Below, one piece after another: positions 1-7,113 of a stretch of DNA of 18,999 nt. The notes under the pieces were generated by a model that ran no database searches, was not told the origin of the DNA, and was given only the letters and a program-made list of their open reading frames with translations. Origin of the DNA: an uncultured Alistipes sp. (GTDB lineage: Bacteria; Bacteroidota; Bacteroidia; Bacteroidales; Rikenellaceae); the NCBI GenBank assembly GCA_934754975.1, contig CAKVKI010000021.1:1-18999 (forward strand), in the 5' to 3' direction. A program made the position numbers and the translations under genes. Numbering within the stretch: position 1 is the stretch's first letter; each line of letters begins with the position of its first letter.

Positions 1-294
1 CAGTATTGTATCGACGGGAAGCGCCGTCGTTGAAAACCGCTCTTCCTGCAGACGCAGGGCAACCCGTCTTTCTTCGTTGTAGCGCTCTTCGTATCGGCGT
101 ATGATCTGCAGGTTGTCTTCCAGTTCGTGCGTAATGAGCTGGACGGCCTGCCGCACCTCTTTCTGCTTCGACGAGTCGGCGATTTTGGTCGTCAGCCACA
201 GGGTCAGCAGCACGCCGCCCGTGACGATCGAAAACTGGCGGACGTAGTCACCGATTTTCCAGCTTTTGAATCGTTTTTTCAGGGATTTCTTCAT
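1..294 (-). CDS. Membrane-anchored coiled-coil protein, partial (C-terminus outside window)
   Basis: An open minus-strand frame starts at ATG 294 and continues for 98 codons to the window edge without a stop. The start reads MKKSLKKRFKSWKIGDYVRQ. A basic N-terminal tail is followed by one hydrophobic segment (about residues 21-38), then a charged, helix-prone region (about 40-90) rich in Glu, Arg and Gln that looks like a coiled coil. The arrangement, a short cytoplasmic tail, one membrane helix and a charged helix, resembles the DUF6090-like small membrane proteins common in Bacteroidetes, but I cannot confirm that family. It starts 26 bp after the stop of the upstream ChrA-type gene on the same strand, so it is probably the last or a late gene of the long minus-strand operon. 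Its function is unknown. Confidence 0.7.
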   Translation of the reverse strand, partial: MKKSLKKRFKSWKIGDYVRQFSIVTGGVLLTLWLTTKIADSSKQKEVRQAVQLITHELEDNLQIIRRYEERYNEERRVALRLQEERFSTTALPVDTIL

Positions 295-320
295 GGGATG
301 GGAATTTTAGCGGGACGGAT

Positions 321-893
321 TCAGAATACGTAATAAATCAGGATTCCCGCCGCGGCCGAGAGGACGATCAGCAGGATGGGATTCACCTTTTTGACCGAAG
401 CGATGAAGACGCCGCCGAACAGCGCCCAGCTCCACCCGTCGATGAAATTCTGTTCGTCGGGCGCCTTGCTGTGGGGAAACATCAGCAGCAGGGCTGCCGA
501 AGCGATCATGCCGATCACCACGGGACGCATGCCTTTCATAGCTCCTTCGACGAGCGGGTTTTGCTTGAGCCGGAGGAAGAAGCGCGTGATGAGCAGCATC
601 AGCGTCAGCGAAGGCAGACAGACGGCGAATGTCGCCAGGGCCGCCCCCAGGATCCCGCACCACTCGTTGCCGGCCTGTGCGCCGACGGTGTAGCCGACGT
701 AAGTCGCCGAATTGATGGCGATGGGGCCGGGCGTAATCTGCGAGATGGCCACGATGTCGGCGAACTCGGCGTTGGTCATCCAGGCGTGTTGTACGACCAC
801 TTCGTTCTGGATCAAAGACAGCATGGCGTATCCGCCGCCGAAGCCGAAGAAGCCTATTTTGAGGTAGCTTACGAATAGTTGCAGGAAGATCAT
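321..893 (-). CDS. Short-chain ChrA-type (chromate transporter family) membrane protein, copy 1
   Basis: A 190-residue hydrophobic protein with the signature of one CHR domain: KIGFFGFGGGYAM at about residues 12-24, and SQITPGPIAINS at about 51-62. About six membrane segments are visible. Full-length ChrA proteins carry two such domains (about 400 aa); at 190 aa this is the short, single-domain form. Short forms usually occur as gene pairs whose products work together, as known for Bacillus subtilis. A second copy lies two genes upstream (1331-1879), separated by one small gene. The family exports chromate in resistant bacteria, but many members are in organisms without chromate exposure and their natural anion is unknown. 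The gene sits 12 bp after the small exported-protein gene, in the same operon as the complex I-like genes. Confidence 0.9.
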   Translation of the reverse strand: MIFLQLFVSYLKIGFFGFGGGYAMLSLIQNEVVVQHAWMTNAEFADIVAISQITPGPIAINSATYVGYTVGAQAGNEWCGILGAALATFAVCLPSLTLMLLITRFFLRLKQNPLVEGAMKGMRPVVIGMIASAALLLMFPHSKAPDEQNFIDGWSWALFGGVFIASVKKVNPILLIVLSAAAGILIYYVF

Positions 894-905
894 TGTTGTC
901 GGGAT

Positions 906-1328
906 TTATTGGATGGCGATGTCGCTGATTCTGACCCTGCCGTCGATCTCGGCCGCCTTGACGGGAATAACGACGCATTTGCGGTCGTACAGAGCGAAGT
1001 AGCTGACGGCATACCAATCGCCGTGGACGTGGGTTACGGTGAGCGTCGGGAGGGACTTCTCATCGAAATCCTGCGCCCGGATGATCGGGTCGTAGAAATT
1101 CTCCTCCCGGATACGCTGCACTTTGGCGATCAGGCCGGGAGTCAGGAATTTGCCGAACAATGCCGCTTCAGCTTCGGAGACGATTCCTTCGTCGCCGATC
1201 AGCTTGCAGAAATCGGTATAGAACGCCATGATGACGGACGGTGCCTTTTCCGTTGCGTCGGCAGTCCGGGCATAGCCGGACCATGCGGGGAGGCAAAGCA
1301 GCAGGGCGATGGAAATTCGCAGTTTCAT
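906..1328 (-). CDS. Small exported protein, DUF3828-like
   Basis: A 140-residue protein. I chose the ATG at 1328 because the sequence from there begins with a clear signal peptide (MKLRISIALLLCLPAWSGYA, probable cleavage near residues 20-22); an upstream in-frame ATG at 1433 would only add a charged extension inside the neighbouring gene. The mature part has FYTDFCKLIGD, YDPIIRAQDFDE and a C-terminal stretch around DWYAVSYFALYDRK. This pattern, a compact alpha+beta domain with an aqueous 'AQD...W..VSY' core, resembles the DUF3828 family of small periplasmic proteins of unknown role. Two cysteines (C41, C118) could form a disulfide. It lies 2 bp after the stop of one ChrA-type gene and 12 bp before the start of the other. 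Its product is probably a periplasmic partner of the transporter pair, but this is inference. Confidence 0.8.
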   Translation of the reverse strand: MKLRISIALLLCLPAWSGYARTADATEKAPSVIMAFYTDFCKLIGDEGIVSEAEAALFGKFLTPGLIAKVQRIREENFYDPIIRAQDFDEKSLPTLTVTHVHGDWYAVSYFALYDRKCVVIPVKAAEIDGRVRISDIAIQ

Positions 1329-1330
1329 AA

Positions 1331-1879
1331 TTATTGTTTTTGACAGGTTCGGCGGATAAGGATCAGCTGCCATGCGATACCGATGACGGCGGCGGCGATC
1401 AGGATATAGATCGGCGACCAGCCCAGGTACCATACGGCGAAGGCGGCGGCTGCGATGACGAAGAACATCGACCAGTGCATGCCGCGCGCGAGCGAAAAAA
1501 CCGGCACCACGATCAGCGCCACGACGGCCGGGCGCATGCCTTTGAAGGCCGCGTCGACCACCGGATTATAGCGGATGTCGGCGAACATCAGGGCGATCAC
1601 GAGGATGATGACGAACGACGGCAGAACGGAGCCCAGCAGTGCCGCGACGGCTCCCGGCAGACCGCGCATTTTGTAGCCGACGAACACCGAAGTATTGACG
1701 GCGATCGGTCCGGGGACCGACTGCGCGAGGGTCAGCAGGTCCAGAAATTCCTTGTGTTCGATCCAGCCGCGCTTGGCGATCAGCTCCTGTTCGATGAGCG
1801 GCAGCATGGCGTATCCGCCGCCGAAGGTGAAAAGCCCGATCTTGAAGAACGAGGCGAAAATAGTCCGGAGTCGTTGCAT
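1331..1879 (-). CDS. Short-chain ChrA-type (chromate transporter family) membrane protein, copy 2
   Basis: A 182-residue single-domain CHR protein beginning MQRLRTIFASFFKIG. It has the family motifs KIGLFTFGGGYAM (about residues 13-25) and AQSVPGPIAVNT (about 52-63), and a hydrophobic pattern of about six membrane helices. The ATG at 1879 is 2 bp beyond the stop of the ferredoxin/NuoB-like gene, which fixes the start and implies translational coupling. Together with the 321-893 copy it would make one two-domain ChrA equivalent. The two copies differ clearly in sequence, as expected for a heterodimer of short-chain proteins rather than a recent duplication. Substrate is not determined by sequence; chromate or sulfate-like anions are family-based guesses. 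Confidence 0.9.
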   Translation of the reverse strand: MQRLRTIFASFFKIGLFTFGGGYAMLPLIEQELIAKRGWIEHKEFLDLLTLAQSVPGPIAVNTSVFVGYKMRGLPGAVAALLGSVLPSFVIILVIALMFADIRYNPVVDAAFKGMRPAVVALIVVPVFSLARGMHWSMFFVIAAAAFAVWYLGWSPIYILIAAAVIGIAWQLILIRRTCQKQ

Positions 1880-1881
1880 GG

Positions 1882-2646
1882 TTATTCGCGTTTTTTCTTG
1901 CCTAACAGATTGAGGATGCCGTCGATGAAGGTCATCGGGTGCGTCGGGGCGCCCGGCAGCCAGAGGTCGGCGGCATGTGTGTCGAAGAACGTACGGTCCA
2001 CGGCGCGGCTGTCGGCGAACAATCCGCCCGAGCAGGCTTCCGAACCGCAGGCGACGAGGATCTTTGGTTCGGCCACGGCGTCGCAGCAGATCCGGAGCGC
2101 TTCGGCCATATTGACCGTGATCGGACCCGACACCACCACGCCGTCGGCATGGCGGGGCGAAGCGGTGAAGCCGATGCCGTAACGCCCCAGGTCGAAATTG
2201 ACGTTGCCCGTGGCGTTGAGTTCCATTTCGACCGACGCGTCGCCCCCGGCGCAGACCTCGCGCAGTTGGAGCGACCGGCTGAAGTAACGGCCGATTTCGG
2301 GCCGCACGGCCGCGGGGTCGAACCGCACGCACTTGTCGCCGGGCCGGATGACGAGTCCTTCACGCGTGGGCGAACCGATGCGGTAATCGTTCGTGAAGCG
2401 GATGTTGCGCGGCGCCGTCCGGGCGCATTCACCGCAGAAGAGACAGCGGCCGAGGTCGAGCGAGAACGGTGCGGCCGTCAGCGCTCCGGTCGGGCAGATT
2501 GCCGCCGCCCGTTCGAGTGCCTCGGTTTCTCGGGTCTCGGTCAGCTCGGGCCGTCCGCGGAATTCAGCGGTAAGTTCGACGGCGTTGAGGTCCGGAATGG
2601 CTTGCCGCCCGTGGCTGTGCAATACTTTTATTTTCGGAAATATCAT
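1882..2646 (-). CDS. Fused single-cluster ferredoxin + NuoB/HycG-like subunit lacking the N2 cluster ligands
   Basis: A 254-residue protein joining a HyfH/NuoI-like ferredoxin part (about 1-110) to a hydrogenase small subunit/NuoB-like part (about 120-254). In the ferredoxin part the ligands of one [4Fe-4S] cluster remain: CLFCGEC (C68, C71, C74) plus the CP of the first half (C51). The first CxxCxxC is absent and the second CP cysteine is Ala (ARTAP), so the other cluster is gone. The NuoB-like part is recognised by NATGNVNFDLGRYGI, ASPRHADGVVVSGP and ACSGGLF. By eye the four usual N2-cluster cysteines are replaced: CxxC by D136-A-S-V139, the next by E203, and the GCPP cysteine by A233 (LPGAPTHP). 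The gene begins 11 bp after the large-subunit stop; the product should sit between the large subunit and the membrane arm. Confidence 0.88.
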   Translation of the reverse strand: MIFPKIKVLHSHGRQAIPDLNAVELTAEFRGRPELTETRETEALERAAAICPTGALTAAPFSLDLGRCLFCGECARTAPRNIRFTNDYRIGSPTREGLVIRPGDKCVRFDPAAVRPEIGRYFSRSLQLREVCAGGDASVEMELNATGNVNFDLGRYGIGFTASPRHADGVVVSGPITVNMAEALRICCDAVAEPKILVACGSEACSGGLFADSRAVDRTFFDTHAADLWLPGAPTHPMTFIDGILNLLGKKKRE

Positions 2647-2657
2647 GGTTTTCGTCT

Positions 2658-4169
2658 TTACAAATCGTGTCCGCAGTAGGAGAGGTTGAAACTCTTGTTG
2701 CAAATCGGGAAGTCCGAAATGCCTTCGCCGCGTACGGCCAGCGCCAGCGCCAGCCAGTTGTGCAGGCTGGGGTCCTTGATGCGGCATGCGGCGATCCGGC
2801 CTTCGGCGTCGGTCAGCAGGACGTGGCACGTTTCGCCGCGCCACCCCTCGACCAGCCCGAACGCGAGCGAATCGGGTGCGGGCGGAGCGGCATAATCCGG
2901 CGCGGGCAGGCTCCCGGGCGTGTAGTCCGCCAGCAGGCGTCCGATGTACCCGGCCGATTGCAGCACTTCGCGGCAGCGCACCATCAGGCGCGCCATCACG
3001 TCGCCGTGGCGTTTGACGATGCTTTCGTGCCGGATCGTTCCGGCGAAAACGCCCCACGGATGCGAGGTGCGGATGTCGCGGGCCGCGCCGCTCGCGCGGG
3101 CCGCCTGACCCACGCCGCCGATGCGGAGCATCTCCTCGCGCGGTACGATGCCGCACTGCTCGAAGCGGGCCAGCAGCGTCGGCGACGACTTGATGTCGCG
3201 GCGCACTTCGTCGTAACGGCGGGCGATCTGCGCGACGTTGCGGCGGATCGTCTCCGCCTTTTCTTTCGTCAGCGGATGGTTCGTGCCGCCGGGGCGGATC
3301 AGCCCCTTGCCGAAACGGTTGCCGCACCACGCCTGCGTGGTGTTGATCGTCATCGTGCGAAGCGCTTCGCAGGCCACCTGCCCCAGCTGGTAGCCGACGT
3401 CCATGCAGAGCGCGCCCGTGTCGGCGATCTGCATCGCCATCCGTTCCAGTTCGAGCGCCACGGCGCGTTCGACGCCGAGCCGTGCGGAGGAAACGCCGCC
3501 CGTGAGTTTTTCGACTGCCGACGCGAACGTCGCTGCGTGGGTCACGGCGCTGTCGCCCGCGACGGCTTCCGCCAGGCACATCTGCCGCAGGCGGTTGGCC
3601 GTGGCTTCGAATTCATGCTCGACGCCGCGGTGCTGGTAGCCCAGCGCGATTTCGAGGTGCAGCACCTGCTCGCCGTTGCAGATGAAGCGGAACGCCCCCG
3701 GTTCGATGATTCCCGCATGAATCGGGCCGACGTTCACTTCGTGCAGCGAACGGCCCTCCATCGTGTAGAAGGGGTAGTTGTCCATCGAACTGCCGCGGTC
3801 GGACCGGTCGAACGGAAACCGCAGCGGCTTGGGCCACGGCATGCCGCTGAAACGCACCCCGTAACGTTCGGCGATGTCGCGCTCGAACGGATGCACCTGC
3901 GGGTGCAGGGCCGTGAGCGAGGGGAGTTCCTGCTCGTCGTAGTACTCCATGGCGTGCGACGCGATCAGCACTTTCCCCTCTGCGTCGTCGAGCAGCAGGC
4001 AGAAGAACCGGAGCCGGTCGCCGAGCGGCAGGGCGAAATAGTGGGCTATGTGGTAACGCGCGTCGGCCAGTTTGGCGGCCAGATCGGCGTGGAATTCGGC
4101 GTACGACGCTTCGGGGATTTCCGACAGCGGTACGGCGGGGGCTGTGTTATCGGTTATATGGTATCTCAT
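2658..4169 (-). CDS. NuoC-NuoD/HyfG-like large subunit without Ni-Fe ligands (Ehr-type)
   Basis: A 503-residue protein with a NuoC-like N-terminal domain (about 1-125; ERDIAERYGVRF near 96-107) and a NuoD/hydrogenase large subunit-like domain (about 140-503). Family landmarks are GPIHAGIIEPGAFRF, YQHRGVEHEFE and the C-terminal NKSFNLSYCG. In true [NiFe] hydrogenases the metal is held by RxCGxC and DPCxxC. Here the first site reads EAVAGDSAVTH (A204 and S207 at the cysteine positions) and the second reads DPSLHNW (S468, N471). It therefore cannot bind a Ni-Fe centre and should not be called a hydrogenase. This matches the 'energy-converting hydrogenase related' group described between complex I and group 4 hydrogenases. 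Its ATG overlaps the stop of the HyfF-like gene (ATGA). Confidence 0.92.
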   Translation of the reverse strand: MRYHITDNTAPAVPLSEIPEASYAEFHADLAAKLADARYHIAHYFALPLGDRLRFFCLLLDDAEGKVLIASHAMEYYDEQELPSLTALHPQVHPFERDIAERYGVRFSGMPWPKPLRFPFDRSDRGSSMDNYPFYTMEGRSLHEVNVGPIHAGIIEPGAFRFICNGEQVLHLEIALGYQHRGVEHEFEATANRLRQMCLAEAVAGDSAVTHAATFASAVEKLTGGVSSARLGVERAVALELERMAMQIADTGALCMDVGYQLGQVACEALRTMTINTTQAWCGNRFGKGLIRPGGTNHPLTKEKAETIRRNVAQIARRYDEVRRDIKSSPTLLARFEQCGIVPREEMLRIGGVGQAARASGAARDIRTSHPWGVFAGTIRHESIVKRHGDVMARLMVRCREVLQSAGYIGRLLADYTPGSLPAPDYAAPPAPDSLAFGLVEGWRGETCHVLLTDAEGRIAACRIKDPSLHNWLALALAVRGEGISDFPICNKSFNLSYCGHDL

Positions 4170-5566
4170 AACGCGGCGATTTGGGTGATGATCCGCTGCA
4201 GGAGTTCCGGCTGCCACATGCCCAGCACGACGGCGGCCGCGAGCAGCGACAGGGCTGACCACGAGAGCGCCTTGTGGGCTTTCGAGGGGTGCAGACGGTC
4301 CTGGTTGGGTTGGTAGCAGAGCCGGATCAGGCGCGATCCGAACGAGTAGATGACGATGCACATGAGCAGCAGCAGTCCCGCCACGAGCCACCAGTTCCGA
4401 TCGGTGATGATCTGCTTGAGGATCATCAGCTCGGAGACGAACAGCGGCGAGGGCGGGAAGGCCAGCAGTACGACCATGCCCGTCAGCAGGCCGACGGCTC
4501 CGACGCGGTTGATGCGGATGTAGTCGCCGATGCGGTTGATGCGGTAGCTGTCGTACACCTGCCGCACGACGGCCATCTGCAGGAAAAGACTGCTCTTGAC
4601 GAGCGTATGGCAGAATACGTGGAACAGCGCCGCCCATACGCCGATGCCGCCGATGCCCAGTCCGATGGCGGCGATGCCCATGTTCTCGACGGTGGAGTAG
4701 GAGAGGAACCGCTTGTAGTTGTTGGTGCGTCGCAGGAAGAGCGCGCCCACGCCGAGCGACAGGATGCCCACGATGAGCAGTACCGAGCGCACCCACGGGA
4801 AAACCTCCGTTCCGGCGAGCAGTTTATAGACGCGGAACAGGGCCAGGAATCCGGCGTTGACCAGTCCCGTGGAGATCAGCGCCGAAGCCGGGGCGGGGGC
4901 TGCATAGTTGGCGTCTATGCCGACGGTGTAGAGCGGGAACAGTTCCATTTTGCAGCTGTAGCCGCAGAGGATCAGCAGGAACGCTGTCTTCAGGTAGAGC
5001 GGGTTTCCGGCGGCGGCCGCTTCGGCGACGGCTTCGTACGAGAGCGTTTCGCACTTGGTCGCGGCGGCCAGCAGCAGGATGCCCAGATAGGCCATGGCGA
5101 TGCCCGTCGAGCAGACGAAGACGTATTTCCAGGCCGCTTCGAGCGCCTGCGCCGTGCGGCGGTGGTAGATGATGCCCGCCGAACAGAGCGTCGTCGCTTC
5201 GAGGAAAATCCACGTCACGGCGAGGTTGTCGGCGAAGTAGGCTCCGGCGATGGCCGTGGTGAGCAGCATCAAAAGGGCGAAATAGAGCCGGTAGGAGCGG
5301 ATGTCGTCGTTCTGCAGGTAGGCTTCCGAGTGGGCGAAGACGTACATCGAGACCACGACCAGCAGCAGGTAGAAGAGCGTGCCGAGCGCGTCGAAGGTGA
5401 AGAACGCGGCCGAGGTGGTGTCGTAGAGTCCGCCCCACAGCAGCAGGCAGACGGCGGCGATCTGAACGGCGTAGAAGAGTGCGCCGGCGGCGCGGACTGC
5501 CGGTTTGGTTTTGGCGAAGAGCGCCGAGACGGCGATCAGGATGCTGGCGATCAGGTAATATAGCAT
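4166..5566 (-). CDS. HyfF-like NuoL/M/N-type ion-translocating membrane subunit
   Basis: A 466-residue polytopic membrane protein of the antiporter-like (proton_antipo_M) family, with about 13-14 hydrophobic segments. It carries the conserved TM5 glutamate (E123 in TWIFLEATTL), a following lysine (K147) and the TM7 lysine (K206 in SCKMELFPLY). K285 lies in YKRFLSYSTVENMGI, typical of the family. The usual LPDAH loop after TM7 reads GIDANYAAPAPASAL, and the TM8 lysine position seems to be N237. It is shorter than HyfB-like subunits, with no C-terminal amphipathic helix. It begins 4 bp after the HyfE-like gene and overlaps the large-subunit gene by 4 bp, consistent with stoichiometric expression as part of the membrane arm. 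Confidence 0.9.
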   Translation of the reverse strand: MLYYLIASILIAVSALFAKTKPAVRAAGALFYAVQIAAVCLLLWGGLYDTTSAAFFTFDALGTLFYLLLVVVSMYVFAHSEAYLQNDDIRSYRLYFALLMLLTTAIAGAYFADNLAVTWIFLEATTLCSAGIIYHRRTAQALEAAWKYVFVCSTGIAMAYLGILLLAAATKCETLSYEAVAEAAAAGNPLYLKTAFLLILCGYSCKMELFPLYTVGIDANYAAPAPASALISTGLVNAGFLALFRVYKLLAGTEVFPWVRSVLLIVGILSLGVGALFLRRTNNYKRFLSYSTVENMGIAAIGLGIGGIGVWAALFHVFCHTLVKSSLFLQMAVVRQVYDSYRINRIGDYIRINRVGAVGLLTGMVVLLAFPPSPLFVSELMILKQIITDRNWWLVAGLLLLMCIVIYSFGSRLIRLCYQPNQDRLHPSKAHKALSWSALSLLAAAVVLGMWQPELLQRIITQIAAL

Positions 5567-5570
5567 GGCG

Positions 5571-6200
5571 TCAGTCCTTTACGTTGGTGAGTGAATCGGC
5601 GTCGTCGGCGTGGATCTTGCCGTCGATCTTGGTGAAGAAGATGCCCAGCATCAGCACCGAGATCAGGATGTCGAGCAGGATTGCGAAATTGATCAGCAGC
5701 GGCATCTCGACGCCTATGGCCATCGAAAAGAGGAAAACGCCGTTTTCGATCACCAGGAAGCCGACCATGTGCGAGAAGATGCGCGAGCGCAGGACGATCA
5801 GGATCAGGCCGCTCAGCAGGGCGTATAACGCCACGCCGAAAAACACGAGGTCGATAGCCGAGTCGGCGATGTAGTAGGTGATCGAAGCGCTGACCGCCAG
5901 CGCCGTGAGCGACAGCAGGAGCGAACCCGACTGCGACGATCCCGGGCGGCGTACGCGGTTGATCTTGGTTTTGCGGATCATGGCGAAGAGGATGGCCGGG
6001 ACCAGCAGGGCCTTGAACGCCAGCGTCTCGATGGCGATGAAGATCAGTTCCAGCGGATTGATGGCGTGCAGGCGCAGCAGGGCGACGGCGAAGAGAATCC
6101 ACCCCTGCAGTCCGATGATCGACGCGAAGTTGCGGAAACGTTCGGTGATCGCCAGATAGACGAGCGTGATGACGTAGAGTATGACCAGCGGGAGTATCAT
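5571..6200 (-). CDS. HyfE-like (NuoK-related) membrane subunit
   Basis: A 209-residue hydrophobic protein starting MILPLVILYVITLVYLAITE, with about six membrane helices. The start at 6200 overlaps the stop of the HyfC-like gene (ATGA), which decides against longer in-frame starts. Its C-terminal half is NuoK-like: an acidic residue E152 in FLVIENGVFLFSM and D177 in FAILLDILISV lie where NuoK has its two membrane glutamates. In group 4 hydrogenases and Ehr complexes, HyfE connects the antiporter-like subunits with the HyfC/NuoH-like subunit. The short charged tail (DADSLTNVKD) is cytoplasmic or periplasmic. No break or unusual composition is seen. Confidence 0.88.
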   Translation of the reverse strand: MILPLVILYVITLVYLAITERFRNFASIIGLQGWILFAVALLRLHAINPLELIFIAIETLAFKALLVPAILFAMIRKTKINRVRRPGSSQSGSLLLSLTALAVSASITYYIADSAIDLVFFGVALYALLSGLILIVLRSRIFSHMVGFLVIENGVFLFSMAIGVEMPLLINFAILLDILISVLMLGIFFTKIDGKIHADDADSLTNVKD

Positions 6201-7111
6201 CGGATGCTGATGTTTAGTTGCAGCAGGTAGCCCGTGAAGAAAACCAGAGCCGCCAGAGCCGCGATGGTGAGAATGAATGTGGTGTTGCGCGAGAGTTTGT
6301 TGCGTGCCTGCGTCGATTCGACCACGCCGACCGAAAGTCCGGTAATGAGGACCGCCAGCGGCGCCGCGGCCCACCAGTGGGGGCAGAGCGCCGCCGTCAC
6401 GGCGTCGGCCGCCAGCATCGACAGCGCCGCGGTCTTGAGCCACCCGGCGATTTTGATCATGCCGAGGTCCGTGCCGCAGTAGTCGAGGCACATCACTTCG
6501 TGGACCATCGTCAGTTCGAGGTGGGTGCGGGGGTCGTCCACAGGCACGCGGCCGCTCTCGGTGAAGACGATCTTCACCAGTATGTAGGCCGTCAGCAGCA
6601 GCAGGACGGTCAGCTGCAGGTCGCCCGTCGCTGCGTCGGCGAAAATCCGGGCGAACGACGTGTGTCCCGCCAGCAGGGCCAGCGTGCCGGCCGTGAGCAT
6701 GAGCGCCGGTTCGACCAATGCGCCGTAGAGGGCTTCGCGGCTTGCGCCCATGCCTTCGAACGAACTTCCGGTATCCATGGCGCCCAATATGAGTGCGAAG
6801 CGGCCGAGGGCCAGCAGGTAGGCGAAGCAGACGATGTCGCCGTCGAACGACAGCAGGGGTTTCAGCTCCCCGACGGGGATGAAAAGCGCGGCGACGAGCG
6901 CCGAGCCGAGGTAGACCGACGGCACGGCGCGGAACAGCGCCGAAGCGGTGGTCGAATAGACCGCGCCTTTGCGGAGCAGCAGGCGTACGTCGTAGAGGTG
7001 TTGTGCGAAACGGATGCCCCGGCGGCCCGACAGCACGGCCCGGGTGCGGTTTATCAGGCCCGGAATGCAGACGGCCGTCAGCAGGATCAGGAGTGTATTG
7101 AGCGCCGTCAT
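6197..7111 (-). CDS. HyfC/NuoH-like membrane subunit
   Basis: A 304-residue protein of the respiratory complex I subunit 1 family with about eight membrane segments. Two strong signatures are visible: SSFEGMGASREALYG (about 116-130), and the loop ESGRVPVDDPRTHLEL (about 185-200) followed by TMVHE. Both are typical of HycD/HyfC and Ech-type subunits rather than classical NuoH. This subunit anchors the soluble arm and carries the acidic residues (E119, E134, D192, E199, E205 region) that pass conformational or proton movement toward the antiporter subunits. It starts 2 bp after the HyfB-like gene ends and overlaps the next gene. All the loop residues expected for a functional connector appear intact, unlike the metal-binding residues of the soluble subunits. 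Confidence 0.92.
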   Translation of the reverse strand: MTALNTLLILLTAVCIPGLINRTRAVLSGRRGIRFAQHLYDVRLLLRKGAVYSTTASALFRAVPSVYLGSALVAALFIPVGELKPLLSFDGDIVCFAYLLALGRFALILGAMDTGSSFEGMGASREALYGALVEPALMLTAGTLALLAGHTSFARIFADAATGDLQLTVLLLLTAYILVKIVFTESGRVPVDDPRTHLELTMVHEVMCLDYCGTDLGMIKIAGWLKTAALSMLAADAVTAALCPHWWAAAPLAVLITGLSVGVVESTQARNKLSRNTTFILTIAALAALVFFTGYLLQLNISIR

Positions 7112-7113
7112 CG

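Noticed and set aside
2658..4169. Annotation as a [NiFe] hydrogenase (formate hydrogenlyase) complex
   Set aside because: All four cysteines needed for the Ni-Fe site are replaced and no maturation or formate dehydrogenase gene is nearby.
2667..4316. Long plus-strand open frame of about 549 codons opposite the large-subunit gene
   Set aside because: It is the antisense of a well-recognised gene in GC-rich DNA; the translation has no recognisable domain and runs across two gene boundaries.
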